From Nemertoderma westbladi (taxonomy: Eukaryota > Xenacoelomorpha > Nemertodermatida > Nemertodermatidae): 64,000 nucleotides of DNA. The notes under the pieces were generated by a model. The model searched no databases. It saw only the letters and a list, made by a program, of their open reading frames with translations, and had not been told where the DNA came from. Shown here piece after piece: positions 31,234-41,019 of the stretch (positions within the stretch are counted from its first letter, which is position 1; each line of letters starts with the position of its first letter). The stretch covers positions 1-64,000 of the forward strand of contig JAUCBJ010008227.1 of the NCBI GenBank assembly GCA_032718475.1, in the 5' to 3' direction. The position numbers were made by a program, and so were the translations under genes.

Positions 31234-31716
31234 CTACATAGCAGACGATAGCGTCTTGCTACTGTACAAAGCAGACAATAGCGTCTTGCTACTGTACATA
31301 GCAGACGATAGCGTCTGGCTACTGTGTAAATAGCAGATAATAGCGTCTTGCTACTGTACAAAGCGGATAATAGCGTTCTGCTACTGTACATAGTAGACAA
31401 TAGCGTCTTGCTACTGTACATAGCAGACGATAGCGTCTGGCTACTGTGTAAATAGCAGATAATAGCGTCTTGCTACTGTACAAAGCGGACAATAGCGTTC
31501 TGCTACTGTACATAGTAGACAATAGCGTCTTGCTACTGTACATAGCGGACGATAGCATCATTGCTAGTGTACATAGCGGATAATAGTGTCTTGCTACTGT
31601 ACATAGCGGATAATAGCGTCTTGCTACTGTACATAGCGGATAATAGCATCATTGCTAGTGTACCTAGCGGATAATAGTGTTCTGCTACTGTACATAGCAG
31701 ATAATAGCGTCTTGCA
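31234..31716 (+). repeat. 30-bp minisatellite, right block (about 16 units)
   Basis: Continuation of the array interrupted by LINE-A copy 3. Units here are more degenerate, with gttctgctactg and gcatcattgctagtg variants. A block of about 120 bp (catagcagacgatagcgtct to tagtagacaatagcg) is duplicated within it. Confidence 0.94.
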
Positions 31717-32135
31717 ACTGACATACTGTAACTTGCTACTCGACGCAATAAATATTTAGCCCTCGCTGTCAATCTGGCAATTAATCTATTCTTTTTATAA
31801 ATTTTTCAGAAAATTACTCATTATTCAGAAAATTAATTAAAACGCTTTGGGAGTAATCAGCTGATATTAGCAATCAGATACTATTATAGTAATTAGCTAT
31901 TATTAGTAATCAGCTGTTATTGTTTTTAAATATAATACTTAGTAAACTGTTTATTAATTTGGTTGTTTCTGCTATACAGCAGAACTTGCACAAACACTAA
32001 AATATGAAAAGAAAATATTGAGAAATGTAAGTTCTGTAACAGGAGTTAGACGTTCACCTCACAGTTTGAGTAGGTTAAGATTATGGAGGTGTCGGTGACT
32101 TGATGTACAGGCCGGTGTACAAGGCTGGACAATGA
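31717..32135. other. Non-coding AT-rich interval
   Basis: AT-rich sequence with short irregular repeats of 'tagtaatcagct' type near 31850-31915. No gene seen. Confidence 0.4.
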
Positions 32136-33081
32136 CTCTCCAGTCATCTCAGCCTAGGCTGAGAACACTCGCTCTTCAGTCGTCTCAGAGGTTGAGAACA
32201 CTCGCTCTTCAGTCGTCTCAGAGGTTGAGAACACTCGCTCTTCAGTCGTCTCAGAGGTTGAGAACACTCGCTCTTCAGTCGTCTCAGAGGTTGAGAACAC
32301 TCTTCAGTCGTCTCAGCCTAGGCTGAGAACACTCCCCTTAGGGGGAGAACACCCCCCTAGGCTGAGAACATTCATCAGTCGTCTCAGAGGTTGAGAACAC
32401 TCTTCAGTCGTCTCAGAGGTTGAGAACACTTTTCAATCGTCTCAGCCTAGGCTGAGAACACTCCCCTTAGGGGGAGAACACCCCCCTAGGCTGAGAACAT
32501 TCATCAGTCGTCTCAGAGGTTGAGAACACTCTTCAGTCGTCTCAGAGGTTGAGAACACTTTTCAATCGTCTCAGCCTAGGCTGAGAACACTCCCCTTAGG
32601 GGGAGAACACCCCCCTAGGCTGAGAACATTCATCAGTCGTCTCAGAGGTTGAGAACACTCTTCAGTCGTCTCAGAGGTTGAGAACACTTTTCAATCGTCT
32701 CAGCCTAGGCTGAGAACACTCCCCTTAGGGGGAGAACACCCCCCTAGGCTGAGAACATTCATCAGTCGTCTCAGAGGTTGAGAACACTCTTCAGTCGTCT
32801 CAGAGGTTGAGAACACTTTTCAATCGTCTCAGCCTAGGCTGAGAACACTCCCCTTAGGGGGAGAACACCCCCCTAGGCTGAGAACATTCATCAGTCGGCT
32901 CAGAGGTTGAGAACACTCTTCAGTCGTCTCAGAGGTTGAGAACACTTTTCAATCGTCACAGCCTAGGCTGAGAACACTCCCCTTAGGGGGAGAACACCCC
33001 CCTAGGCTGAGAACATTCATCAGTCGTCTCAGAGGTTGAGAACACTTTTCAATCGTCTCAGCCTAGGCTGAGAACACTCTT
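32136..33081 (+). repeat. 29-bp minisatellite with a 129-bp higher-order repeat and a 16-bp palindrome
   Basis: The first part repeats units of about 29-33 bp containing tcagtcgtctcagaggttga and gaacact. From about 32300 a 129-bp higher-order unit repeats five to six times (the palindrome occurs at 32443 and again at 32572, with the same spacing onward). Each unit carries the perfect palindrome ctcagcctaggctgag and the near-palindrome ccccttaggggg. Similar palindromes recur outside the array at 33565-33580 and in 34096-34685. Confidence 0.93.
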
Positions 33082-34365
33082 CTGTGGTGATCAACGGCAA
33101 GGAAATACAAAATATGAAATCAACAACATCAAATTAGAAAAAAACGATATAAATAATATAGCGCCATCTAGGGAAGTTTACAAGAAACAACATTAAATTG
33201 CACTAGAATAATCCTGACCGCTGATTGGAGGATAACAAAGAGGGATAGATACAGTAGGTAGGATAATACCGAAGTCAGCATTAAATGGTCAGTACTGTAC
33301 CTACAGTAGTCGAGATTCGTGTTTTTTTTTGGATGTCTGATGTCTGACGTATGTACAGATGTATTTTGATTTATCTGTTTTGATTAGATCTATCTGCAGT
33401 ATTATGTTCTGATGTTATGAACTAACAAACTAATCGTTTTACCCAGCCAGCCTGCCAGTTTACGGCAGTTTTCTTCAGGGGAAACCAGAAAAACTAAAAT
33501 GGTCGATTTCCACGGAACCCGGGGTCGACCTTATCCTGTTATCCAGCTTTCACTCCCCACTCATCTCAACCTAGGTTGAGAACACTCTTCGGTCGTCTCA
33601 ACTCCTCATTCAAATAGCCGCCTGCATCAGACACATTTCACTATAAGAAACATTCCGGTGAGGAATTCGCTTCCAACAGACAGTGGTGACAGTGACAGCA
33701 TCCTCTTTGTGTTGCTTCCGTTCCCGCCTCAATGATGTCAGTTTGCTGATTCACTGTAAAGGATCCTGGAAAGATTCAATGAATACAACCCACTTTGACT
33801 GTTTTGAGAATCCGTTATGGTTATGATGATAACAATAATTATATTATAATATTATTATGATCTTTACATATATATTTTAAAACCTATACAGTATGTATAA
33901 ATAGTATTTTATCTTATTTTATATGTAGAGTCCTTTAACTAACCTTTTTACTTACAGCGGTGCCTTGAATGTGCACGGCTGAGTGTTCATATAATATCAT
34001 GTCTTCTATGTTTTACTTATCTTGATTGTGCATTTTAATGATATTTAAATTTTAATCTTGTTTCGCCATTATATAATTATTTCAATTTCAATTTCAACCT
34101 AAGCTGAGAACACTCCACAGTTATCACAGCCTAGGCTGAGAACACTCCCCAGTCTTCTCAGCCTAGGCTGAGAACACTCTCCTTAGGCTGAGATAAATCT
34201 CCTCTTGTTGCAAAAAATTGTTTAGTTGTTTCAGACTTATACATACTAGGATCTAAGTTCGTTTCACCATATACATACTGTATACAGGCAGCATAATTAG
34301 CATACTTTTTGGCAGTGATTTTTTTATGTCCGTTCATTTGAATTTTTTGTCCGCAATTTCTTTAA

Positions 34366-34520
34366 TTAAGAGAAAGAAGCAGGTTACATAAAAGGTCTTT
34401 TCTAACCAAAACAATAAACGATAAAATTACCAATTGAGGGGAAGGAGCAGGTTACATAGACGGTCTATTCTAACCAAAACAATAAACGATAAAATTATTA
34501 CCAATTGAGGGAAAGGGGCA
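34366..34520 (+). repeat. Tandem pair of a dispersed repeat with 'aaccaaaacaataaacga'
   Basis: Two adjacent copies of a block reading gcaggttacat ... ctaaccaaaacaataaacga ... aattgagg. The same block is found singly at about 48225-48275, at about 39660-39700, and inverted at about 40060-40150. It is a dispersed non-coding repeat, probably a MITE. Confidence 0.7.
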
Positions 34521-34529
34521 GGTTACAGA

Positions 34530-34551
34530 GGCGGCAATTTCTATTGCCGCC
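34530..34551. repeat. 9-bp stem hairpin
   Basis: ggcggcaat and attgccgcc are perfect reverse complements around a 4-base loop, placed at the end of the dispersed repeat at 34366-34520. It may be a structured terminus of that element. Confidence 0.7.
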
Positions 34552-34689
34552 TTAATTTTATATATTTTTTTTTATTCGCCAGAGGCGGTTTTTTCGCAAT
34601 TAGGGGAGTCATCTCAGCCTAGGGGGGTGTTCTCAGCCTAGGCTGAGATAACTGTAGAGTGTTCTCAGCCTAGGTTGAGACGACTTATT

Positions 34690-35828
34690 TGAAAGTATTG
34701 TAATTGTGTGTAATTGTAATTGTGTAATATAATAATTGCTTAATAATTTCACTTAAAAAAACGTACTATAAAATGATAGATTAATTAAAAATTACTTAGG
34801 TTTATAGTTATAAATTACATAATTATCTAAAAAAAACTATTATTAGAAATTGATAATTATTGATTACATGAATAATACTTAGTACAAATTGCCGCAACAA
34901 ATTACTGTAAAGTAATTCACAACATAATTATATTGTAAGTTTTATTATTTAAACGTATAAATTAACTAAAAATTATAATTACATGCAACAAGTATGGACC
35001 ACAATTTCAACTACCGGTAAACCTATTGGAACAATTATTGCAACATTAATTTCTCGCTCGCGTCATCCCGCTTGAATTTCCGGGCAACCTGAAGCGATGC
35101 CACTATTGGCTTGACGGGTGTGTGATTCCAGGCACAGTTACCAGGGAACGCAACGAACTGCAACTTGTTATTGCTAGCCTCTCTCCCCTTGCTAGCAACT
35201 TGCCAATATCAGCGACATAGCTGTTGCTTCGTTACCCCGTAAAATTTACACCACATTAAATACACGACCTGGGATGTCTGTCTGTAGATTTTCCGGCAAA
35301 TTGAAGGAAAATGGAGGAAATGGTGCACATTTGAAAACAGGCAAAAATTTACTTTTCGAGAAAAAAGCCATAAATAAACTCATGATTTTCAATCGTGCTG
35401 CTCGAAGCGGAAAATCATCTAATTAAAAATTGTTTTTTTCTATGAAGTTACACATGGTGCATAGGTACTGTCAAATGTGATAGAACCAAATTCTGAAATT
35501 GGAAATTATTAAGCCTACTACATAGGCCATTATGAAGACAAAATAAGGGTAACTACAGACTGACCATGGCCATGGACTGCTGACTGACTGGCAGAACTAA
35601 CTACCGGTACTGAACTAACAGACTAAACTAGGCCCTACCTACTGTAACTGCAGTACTGTCTACGGTCTACACAATTGGCCGGCATGAAGTAGGCCTTCCG
35701 TTAACCATCGATGTTCAACGACCGGTACGGTACGTACGTGCAACGCAACACAATAGGCCCTAACATGTAAAGAAGAAGTACCGGTAATATCGATATAGGC
35801 TAATAAAGAAGAAGAAAACAATCTCACA
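34690..35828. other. 5' flank of the Rab11-FIP gene
   Basis: AT-rich to about 35030, then a more mixed sequence with repeated accggta motifs. It must contain the promoter and 5' UTR of the plus-strand gene at 35829, but no TATA box or initiator is convincing. Confidence 0.35.
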
Positions 35829-37268
35829 ATGGTACCGGTAACCAATGTAAATTCATTTCAAGTGGATTTCACAGTATTTCAAGCCAAAAACTTAAACCCA
35901 AAAAAAGACGGTGTTTGCGATGCCTTTGCTGTGATTGCGCTTAATAAAGATAAATACCAAACGTCGTCAATAAAATCCACCTCACCGGAGTGGAATGAAT
36001 TGTGTGAGTTTTTTGTCGATAATCCCGTAACCCAGTCCGTCTATGTTACAGTTTATAATAAGGGATTTCTGGGGGACGACTTTCTGGGTTGTGTCTCAGT
36101 TCCTCTTGCTGAGTTTCTTGGCAGCAGCCGTTGTCACACAAAAACCCTAAGCCTCCACGGTAAACTGAAGAAATCCATGCCGAAGTCGCAAACTGGAGTG
36201 TCGAATAAAGACCGCGGTTTGCTGAACATTCGATGCGCGGTCTCCCCATCGACCTGTCGGACGCAGGAGAAACACAAGTCCTCCACGCTGGGGGACTTCC
36301 GCAGGTCCGCACTCGGGCGAATGAAACGAAGAAGTAGCGTGGAAGTTATCAGCGAAGTTCCGAGTTCCACCAACTCTGCCGACACGGATGACGGGGGTTT
36401 CGGACTAGCCGAAGTCGAGGACGATTTCCTGCTGGGTTCACGACGCCACGACTCCCCACGGGTACGCGCTTCGTCGGACTTCGGGAAACTCAACCACTAC
36501 CTGAGTCCGTCGGAACGCCGGTTACAGAACCATCGGAACCGGCAGGAAGGCATCCCGGATGGACGCGTCCAACACCGCAAGTCCATGTCCAACATACCAG
36601 CGGAGCTGAACAACAAGAAGTCGTCCCTCGAGATTCAATCGAAACTGTCTAAGTCCCACTCCGATCTGAGTTTCAAGCCCCGATTCAGTTTGAGTAAACT
36701 CGTTCTCAGTTCCGCTAAGTCGCACAGCGGGCTGTCGGAGAAGAAATCAAAGAAGAATAAGTTGTGTGGCAGCCCTCCTCCGCTGAGGGGCGCCTCCACT
36801 GATCCTATACCGATAGTATACGAACCGCGGGATCCAATAACAAGGAGTTCCCAGGGTACAGAGCTCCCTCCTCGGACCTCCTCCTCTCAGCTCATTTCTG
36901 GTCCCACCGCTCCAACCCAGCCCACCCGTGACCCGTCCCAGCTCCTCCTCGGCCCCACCACCTCCCCCCAACCCCCCTCCCCGCTCCCCAGATTCCTCGC
37001 CTCCCCGCCTCCCAAACGGAACGGTATCTACCCCAGCTTCTCCAAGGAGAAGGCGGCCCTTCATCTCAACGATCGCGCCATAGGACCCCGGATCGAGGCC
37101 ATGTCCCACGACGATCTGGTTGAATTCGCTCGAAATCTCCACGATGCGGTCCGCAGACGCGACAAACAGATCGTCGATCTGGAGGCTTACATCGACAACC
37201 TCCTAGTAAAGGTGATGGAGTCCAAACCGAAACTGTTGCAGCGCTCAAATCCCTTCAGCAATCCTTAG
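35829..37268 (+). CDS. Class I Rab11-family-interacting protein, intronless (479 aa)
   Basis: Adaptor of recycling endosomes that binds GTP-loaded Rab11 and, through an N-terminal C2 domain, membrane phospholipids. The C2 domain spans about residues 8-135 (FQVDFTVFQAKNLNPKKDG ... SPEWNELCEFFVDNP ... LGDDFLGCVSVPLAEF) and ends in the class I signature of Leu-x-Gly-Lys-Leu plus basic residues and GLLNIRCAV. A long Ser/Pro-rich, low-complexity middle follows. The C-terminal Rab11-binding coiled coil is at about 425-470 (DLVEFARNLHDAVRRRDKQI, then VDLEAYIDNLLVKVMES). An NPF tripeptide at 474-476 would suit EH-domain proteins. The ATG at 35829 has a good context (A at -3, G at +4). The whole protein is in one exon, unlike the multi-exon vertebrate RAB11FIP1/2/5 genes. 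The nearest relative looks like RAB11FIP2, but orthology is not settled. Confidence 0.87.
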   Translation: MVPVTNVNSFQVDFTVFQAKNLNPKKDGVCDAFAVIALNKDKYQTSSIKSTSPEWNELCEFFVDNPVTQSVYVTVYNKGFLGDDFLGCVSVPLAEFLGSSRCHTKTLSLHGKLKKSMPKSQTGVSNKDRGLLNIRCAVSPSTCRTQEKHKSSTLGDFRRSALGRMKRRSSVEVISEVPSSTNSADTDDGGFGLAEVEDDFLLGSRRHDSPRVRASSDFGKLNHYLSPSERRLQNHRNRQEGIPDGRVQHRKSMSNIPAELNNKKSSLEIQSKLSKSHSDLSFKPRFSLSKLVLSSAKSHSGLSEKKSKKNKLCGSPPPLRGASTDPIPIVYEPRDPITRSSQGTELPPRTSSSQLISGPTAPTQPTRDPSQLLLGPTTSPQPPSPLPRFLASPPPKRNGIYPSFSKEKAALHLNDRAIGPRIEAMSHDDLVEFARNLHDAVRRRDKQIVDLEAYIDNLLVKVMESKPKLLQRSNPFSNP

Positions 37269-38449
37269 GTTTACCCAACTCGTGCAGTGTAACGATTACG
37301 GATTGATAATGAGCCAACCCATTACCCTCACCGACCCGTAGCTTTGTGGTCATCTCGTTGCTTTGTATCTATTCGCCGGCTGAGCTCCCCAATTCTCATT
37401 TAATCATAATATTTATTTAACAAAATGTGAAAACATATCGACGTTTCTTAGCAATTTTGACAACGGGATTATGATTCTTTTAGACCCGGTAATGATGATT
37501 CATTACACATCAATGAGTCTGTCGGGTCTGTTGGCAGTTACAGTTCAGGTTATTACGATCCACCTAGTTTGTAGTTCCTTGAGGTGCTCAACGAGTTTAT
37601 TTCTCGATTTACCGCGCGATCCGATTTAAACCCGCCACTTTTTCGTTTTTACAGGTTATTTGCCTTGGGTAGTTTAGCTGTAAGTATAAAATATTTTGCG
37701 TATTTCCCGGGCGCGGTTTATTTTACTTTTTATACGGTTATTTTATATACTTGTAAATATATTTAGGTTGTACAAATTGCACATCTACTTATTCCCAATA
37801 GTGTAATAAATATTTTCTTTTGATTTACTTTGGAGAAATAGATTATTGTTGTTTTTTAGGAAGTCGGTTTTTGGTTTTGAATTACATTAACAAATTAATC
37901 AATTAATCGATCGTTTAATATGTTAGCGAAACTCTTTAGTTCCACGCAGTTGTCTGTCTATGTTGTTTGACAGTCAGTGAGTAATTTACTTTGAGAGCAC
38001 CTTATTTGTTTTCCCATACGATTAGTTTTATTTAATCTTTATAATATTTATTAATAGTGAAATATTCTTCCTCGGCAATCATATCATTTGCCAATGTTGT
38101 TGTTATTTCCTAGTGCGACTATGGTGGCGGTCTTGGCGGTGACAGTTTAATATTAAATATATATATTGCCAATTTAATGACCCCAACTAATTAAATAACA
38201 AAACGAGTATCTATAATTACCTAATTGTAATTCAGTTGTGGACTTCCTTCTAGAGCTGTTCATACAGAACAGCTATAAAAGGAAGTCCAGCTATAGGAAA
38301 GATGTTGTTTCCTATCGTTTTTTTTTTATATTTTCCTTTCACAACTTATTTTTCGTTGTGTATCTGCCATAATGATTGGTAGTTGAGTTTCTGCCATTAT
38401 GAATGGCAGTTGCAATAATGAATGACAGTTGTATCTTGTCTCTGTCTGT
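37269..38449. other. 3' UTR and flank of the Rab11-FIP gene
   Basis: Non-coding sequence. Possible polyadenylation signals (aataaa) lie near 37804. There is no poly-A tract that would mark a recent retrocopy. An imperfect hairpin is annotated separately at 38240-38288. Confidence 0.45.
38240..38288. repeat. Imperfect 22-bp stem hairpin
   Basis: ggacttccttctagagctgt (from 38240) pairs with the segment ending aaaaggaagtcc at 38288. About 18 of 22 positions are complementary around a 5-base loop. It may be a small MITE remnant next to the 26-bp array. Confidence 0.65.
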
Positions 38450-39185
38450 ATGTGTGTCTGCCATAATCCCAGTGTGTGCCTGCCATAATCCCGGTGTATG
38501 TGTGTCTGCCATAATCCCAGTGTATGTGTGTCTGCCATAATCCCAGTGTATGTGTGTCTGCCATAATCCCAGTGTATGTGTGTCTGCCATAATCCCAGTG
38601 TGTGTCTGCCATAATCCCAGATGAATGTGTGTCTGCCATAATCCCAGTGTATGTGTGTCTGCCATAATCCCAGTGTATGTGTGTCTGCCATAATCCCAGT
38701 GTATGTGTGTCTGCCATAATCCCAGTGTATGTGTGTCTGCCATAATCCCAGATGAATGTGTGTCTGCCATAATCCCAGTGTATGTGTGTCTGCCATAATC
38801 CCAGTGTATGTGTGTCTGCCATAATCCCAGTGTATGTGTGTCTGCCATAATCCCAGTGTATGTGTGTCTGCCATAATCCCAGTGTATGTGTGTCTGCCAT
38901 AATCCCAGATGAATGTGTGTCTGCCATAATCCCAGTGTATGTGTGTCTGCCATAATCCCAGTGTATGTGTGTCTGCCATAATCCCAGTGTATGTGTGTCT
39001 GCCATAATCCCAGTGTATGTGTGTCTGCCATAATCCCAGTGTATGTGTGTCTGCCATAATCCCAGTGTATGTGTGTCTGCCATAATCCCAGATGAATGTG
39101 TGTCTGCCATAATCCCAGTGTATGTGTGTCTGCCATAATCCCAGTGTATGTGTGTCTGCCATAATCCCAGTGTATGTGTGTCTGC
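38450..39185 (+). repeat. 26-bp minisatellite, left block (about 28 units)
   Basis: Unit core: gtctgccataatcccagtgt plus atgtgt (26 bp), with shorter (20-bp) and atgaat-containing units. On the minus strand the units are stop-free in all phases and give three overlapping frames of 237-302 codons with a repeating ADTHTLGLWQTHIHWDYGRH peptide. I treat these as artefacts of the repeat. Confidence 0.96.
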
Positions 39186-40373
39186 TAGGGATGCGACAGA
39201 GCTCCGGCTCCGGAAATCCGGAGCTCCGGGCCAATTTTCTAGTTCCGGCTCTGGTTCCGGCTCAGGGCAAATTAACCCGGAGCCAATCCGGAGCTTATGT
39301 TGTTGAAATTTGAATTAAAATAATAAGTTTTTCTGATGTATGAATAATATAAATATCATAGTAATTAACATAATAACCCATTAAGTAATTTACAGCTTGT
39401 TTTTTTTAAGTTTCCCAATAAAGCCCCACCCACCCTTGTGAAATTGTTTAAATATTTAAACAAAAATATTGAAATGATTCAGTTAATTCAATTAATATTC
39501 TTCCCTAATTAAAAATATTAAATACTGTACATGTACTCTCGTTTCGTTCGTCAGTCTATAGAACCCCAATTCCACTGACCCCCACCCCACCCCCATCCAC
39601 AACAGGTTGGTACTGTTCATGTCGTTTTTTCAGTCGAGAAGGGTGCACGTTATATAGTGACGGACCGGTATTATTCTAACCAAAACAATAAACGAGACTC
39701 GACAGCACATGTTACAGATTAATTTTGTACTAGTAATCATAGCTGTTGTAACTAAGGATCTATTGTCGCAGGACATTATGTCACGGGACCTAACGACTAT
39801 AGGACCTATGACGTATTACCTGACATAAATTATAGACATAATTAGCGATGGTCATAATAATGTCCTGCGTTGTTTTGATGTCGGTAGAGTATCACCCCCC
39901 CCCCCCCCCCCCCCCCCAATATAGTTTTTTGGCTTCGTCACGATACCCATTCGTTGATGTACCATTTTACAGCAGGGAGTCTTTGGACGCAATATAAATT
40001 CATCCCTTCCCTCTCCAGGGGAAAATCGACGCAAATAACTGCTGACTACTACAAAAAAAAACTGTAACCTGTTATGTTGAATATAGTTAGTTTATTGTTT
40101 CGATTATAATAGTATGCGACTGTAAGTTGCTCATTTCCCTTAATTGATAATTTAACATTGAGGCGAGATATTAATTTGCCGCGTAAGAAATTGCATCAAA
40201 TCCCCCCCCCCCCCCCCCCCCATGGACACATCCGTTTATGTCTAATATAATAATACACTGGAATTATCAATCACCAAACCTCCGGCTCCGTCTCCGGCCG
40301 GAGCTCATATTGTAATCCGGAGGAACCTCCGGGCTCCGGCTCCGGATGATATTTTAGCTCTGTCGCATCCCTA
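39186..40373. mobile_element. hAT-like non-autonomous transposon in the 26-bp array (1,188 bp)
   Basis: Perfect 18-bp terminal inverted repeats: tagggatgcgacagagct at 39186-39203 and its reverse complement ending at 40373. GC-rich subterminal gctccgg repeats follow. The 8 bases gtgtctgc flank both ends (39178-39185 and 40374-40381), the 8-bp duplication of hAT integrations, although gtgtctgc is also part of the array unit. There is no transposase. The interior includes two long C runs (39895-39917 and 40202-40221) and pieces of the dispersed repeat also seen at 34366-34520 and 48170-48400, so it appears to be a composite. Confidence 0.85.
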
Positions 40374-41019
40374 GTGTCTGCCATAATCCCAGTGTGTGTC
40401 TGCCATAATCCCAGATATATGTGTGTCTGCCATAATCCCAGTGTATGTGTGTCTGCCATAATCGCTGTGTATGTGTGTCTGCCATAATCCCAGTGTATGT
40501 GTGTCTGCCATAATCCCAGTGTATGTGTGTCTGCCATAATCCCAGTGTATGTGTGTCTGCCTTAATCCCAGTGTATGTGTGTCTGCCATAATCCCAGTGT
40601 ATGTGTGTCTGCCATAATCCCAGTGTATGTGTGTCTGCCATAATCCCAGTGTGTGTCTGCCATAATCCCAGATATATGTGTGTCTGCCATAATCCCAGTG
40701 TATGTGTGTCTGCCATAATCGCTGTGTATGTGTGTCTGCCATAATCCCAGTGTATGTGTGTCTGCCATAATCCCAGTGTATGTGTGTCTGCCATAATCCC
40801 AGTGTATGTGTGTCTGCCTTAATCCCAGTGTATGTGTGCCTGCCATAATCCCAGTGTATGTGTGCCTGCCATAATCCCAGTGTATGTGTGCCTGCCATAA
40901 TCCCAGTGTATGTGTGTCTGCCATAATCACAGTGTATGTCTGTCATAATCCCAGTGTATGTCTGCCATAATCCCAGTGTATGTCTGCCATAATCCCAGTG
41001 TGTGTCTGCCATAATCCCA
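40374..41019 (+). repeat. 26-bp minisatellite, right block (about 25 units)
   Basis: Continuation of the array at 38450-39185 beyond the hAT-like element. Variant units (gctgtgtatg, tgccttaatc, cagatatatg) form a block of about 250 bp that occurs twice (about 40374-40620 and about 40645-40890). Confidence 0.95.

Larger units (their letters stand above)
33565..34685. repeat. Scattered palindrome repeats in opposite orientations
   Basis: Relatives of the 129-bp array are found singly: ctcaacctaggttgag followed by aacactc at 33565-33587, three or more units at about 34096-34196 in the same orientation, and units at about 34609-34685 in the opposite orientation (gagtgttctcagcctag). The outermost copies therefore face each other across about 1.1 kb, which may mark a foldback element, or simply inversion of array fragments. 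Confidence 0.55.

Noticed and set aside
36046-37248. Minus-strand frames opposite the Rab11-FIP gene
   Set aside because: Shadows of a well-supported plus-strand coding sequence.
38326-39234. Three minus-strand frames of 237-302 codons in the 26-bp array
   Set aside because: Overlapping frames of one stop-free repeat; no independent coding evidence.
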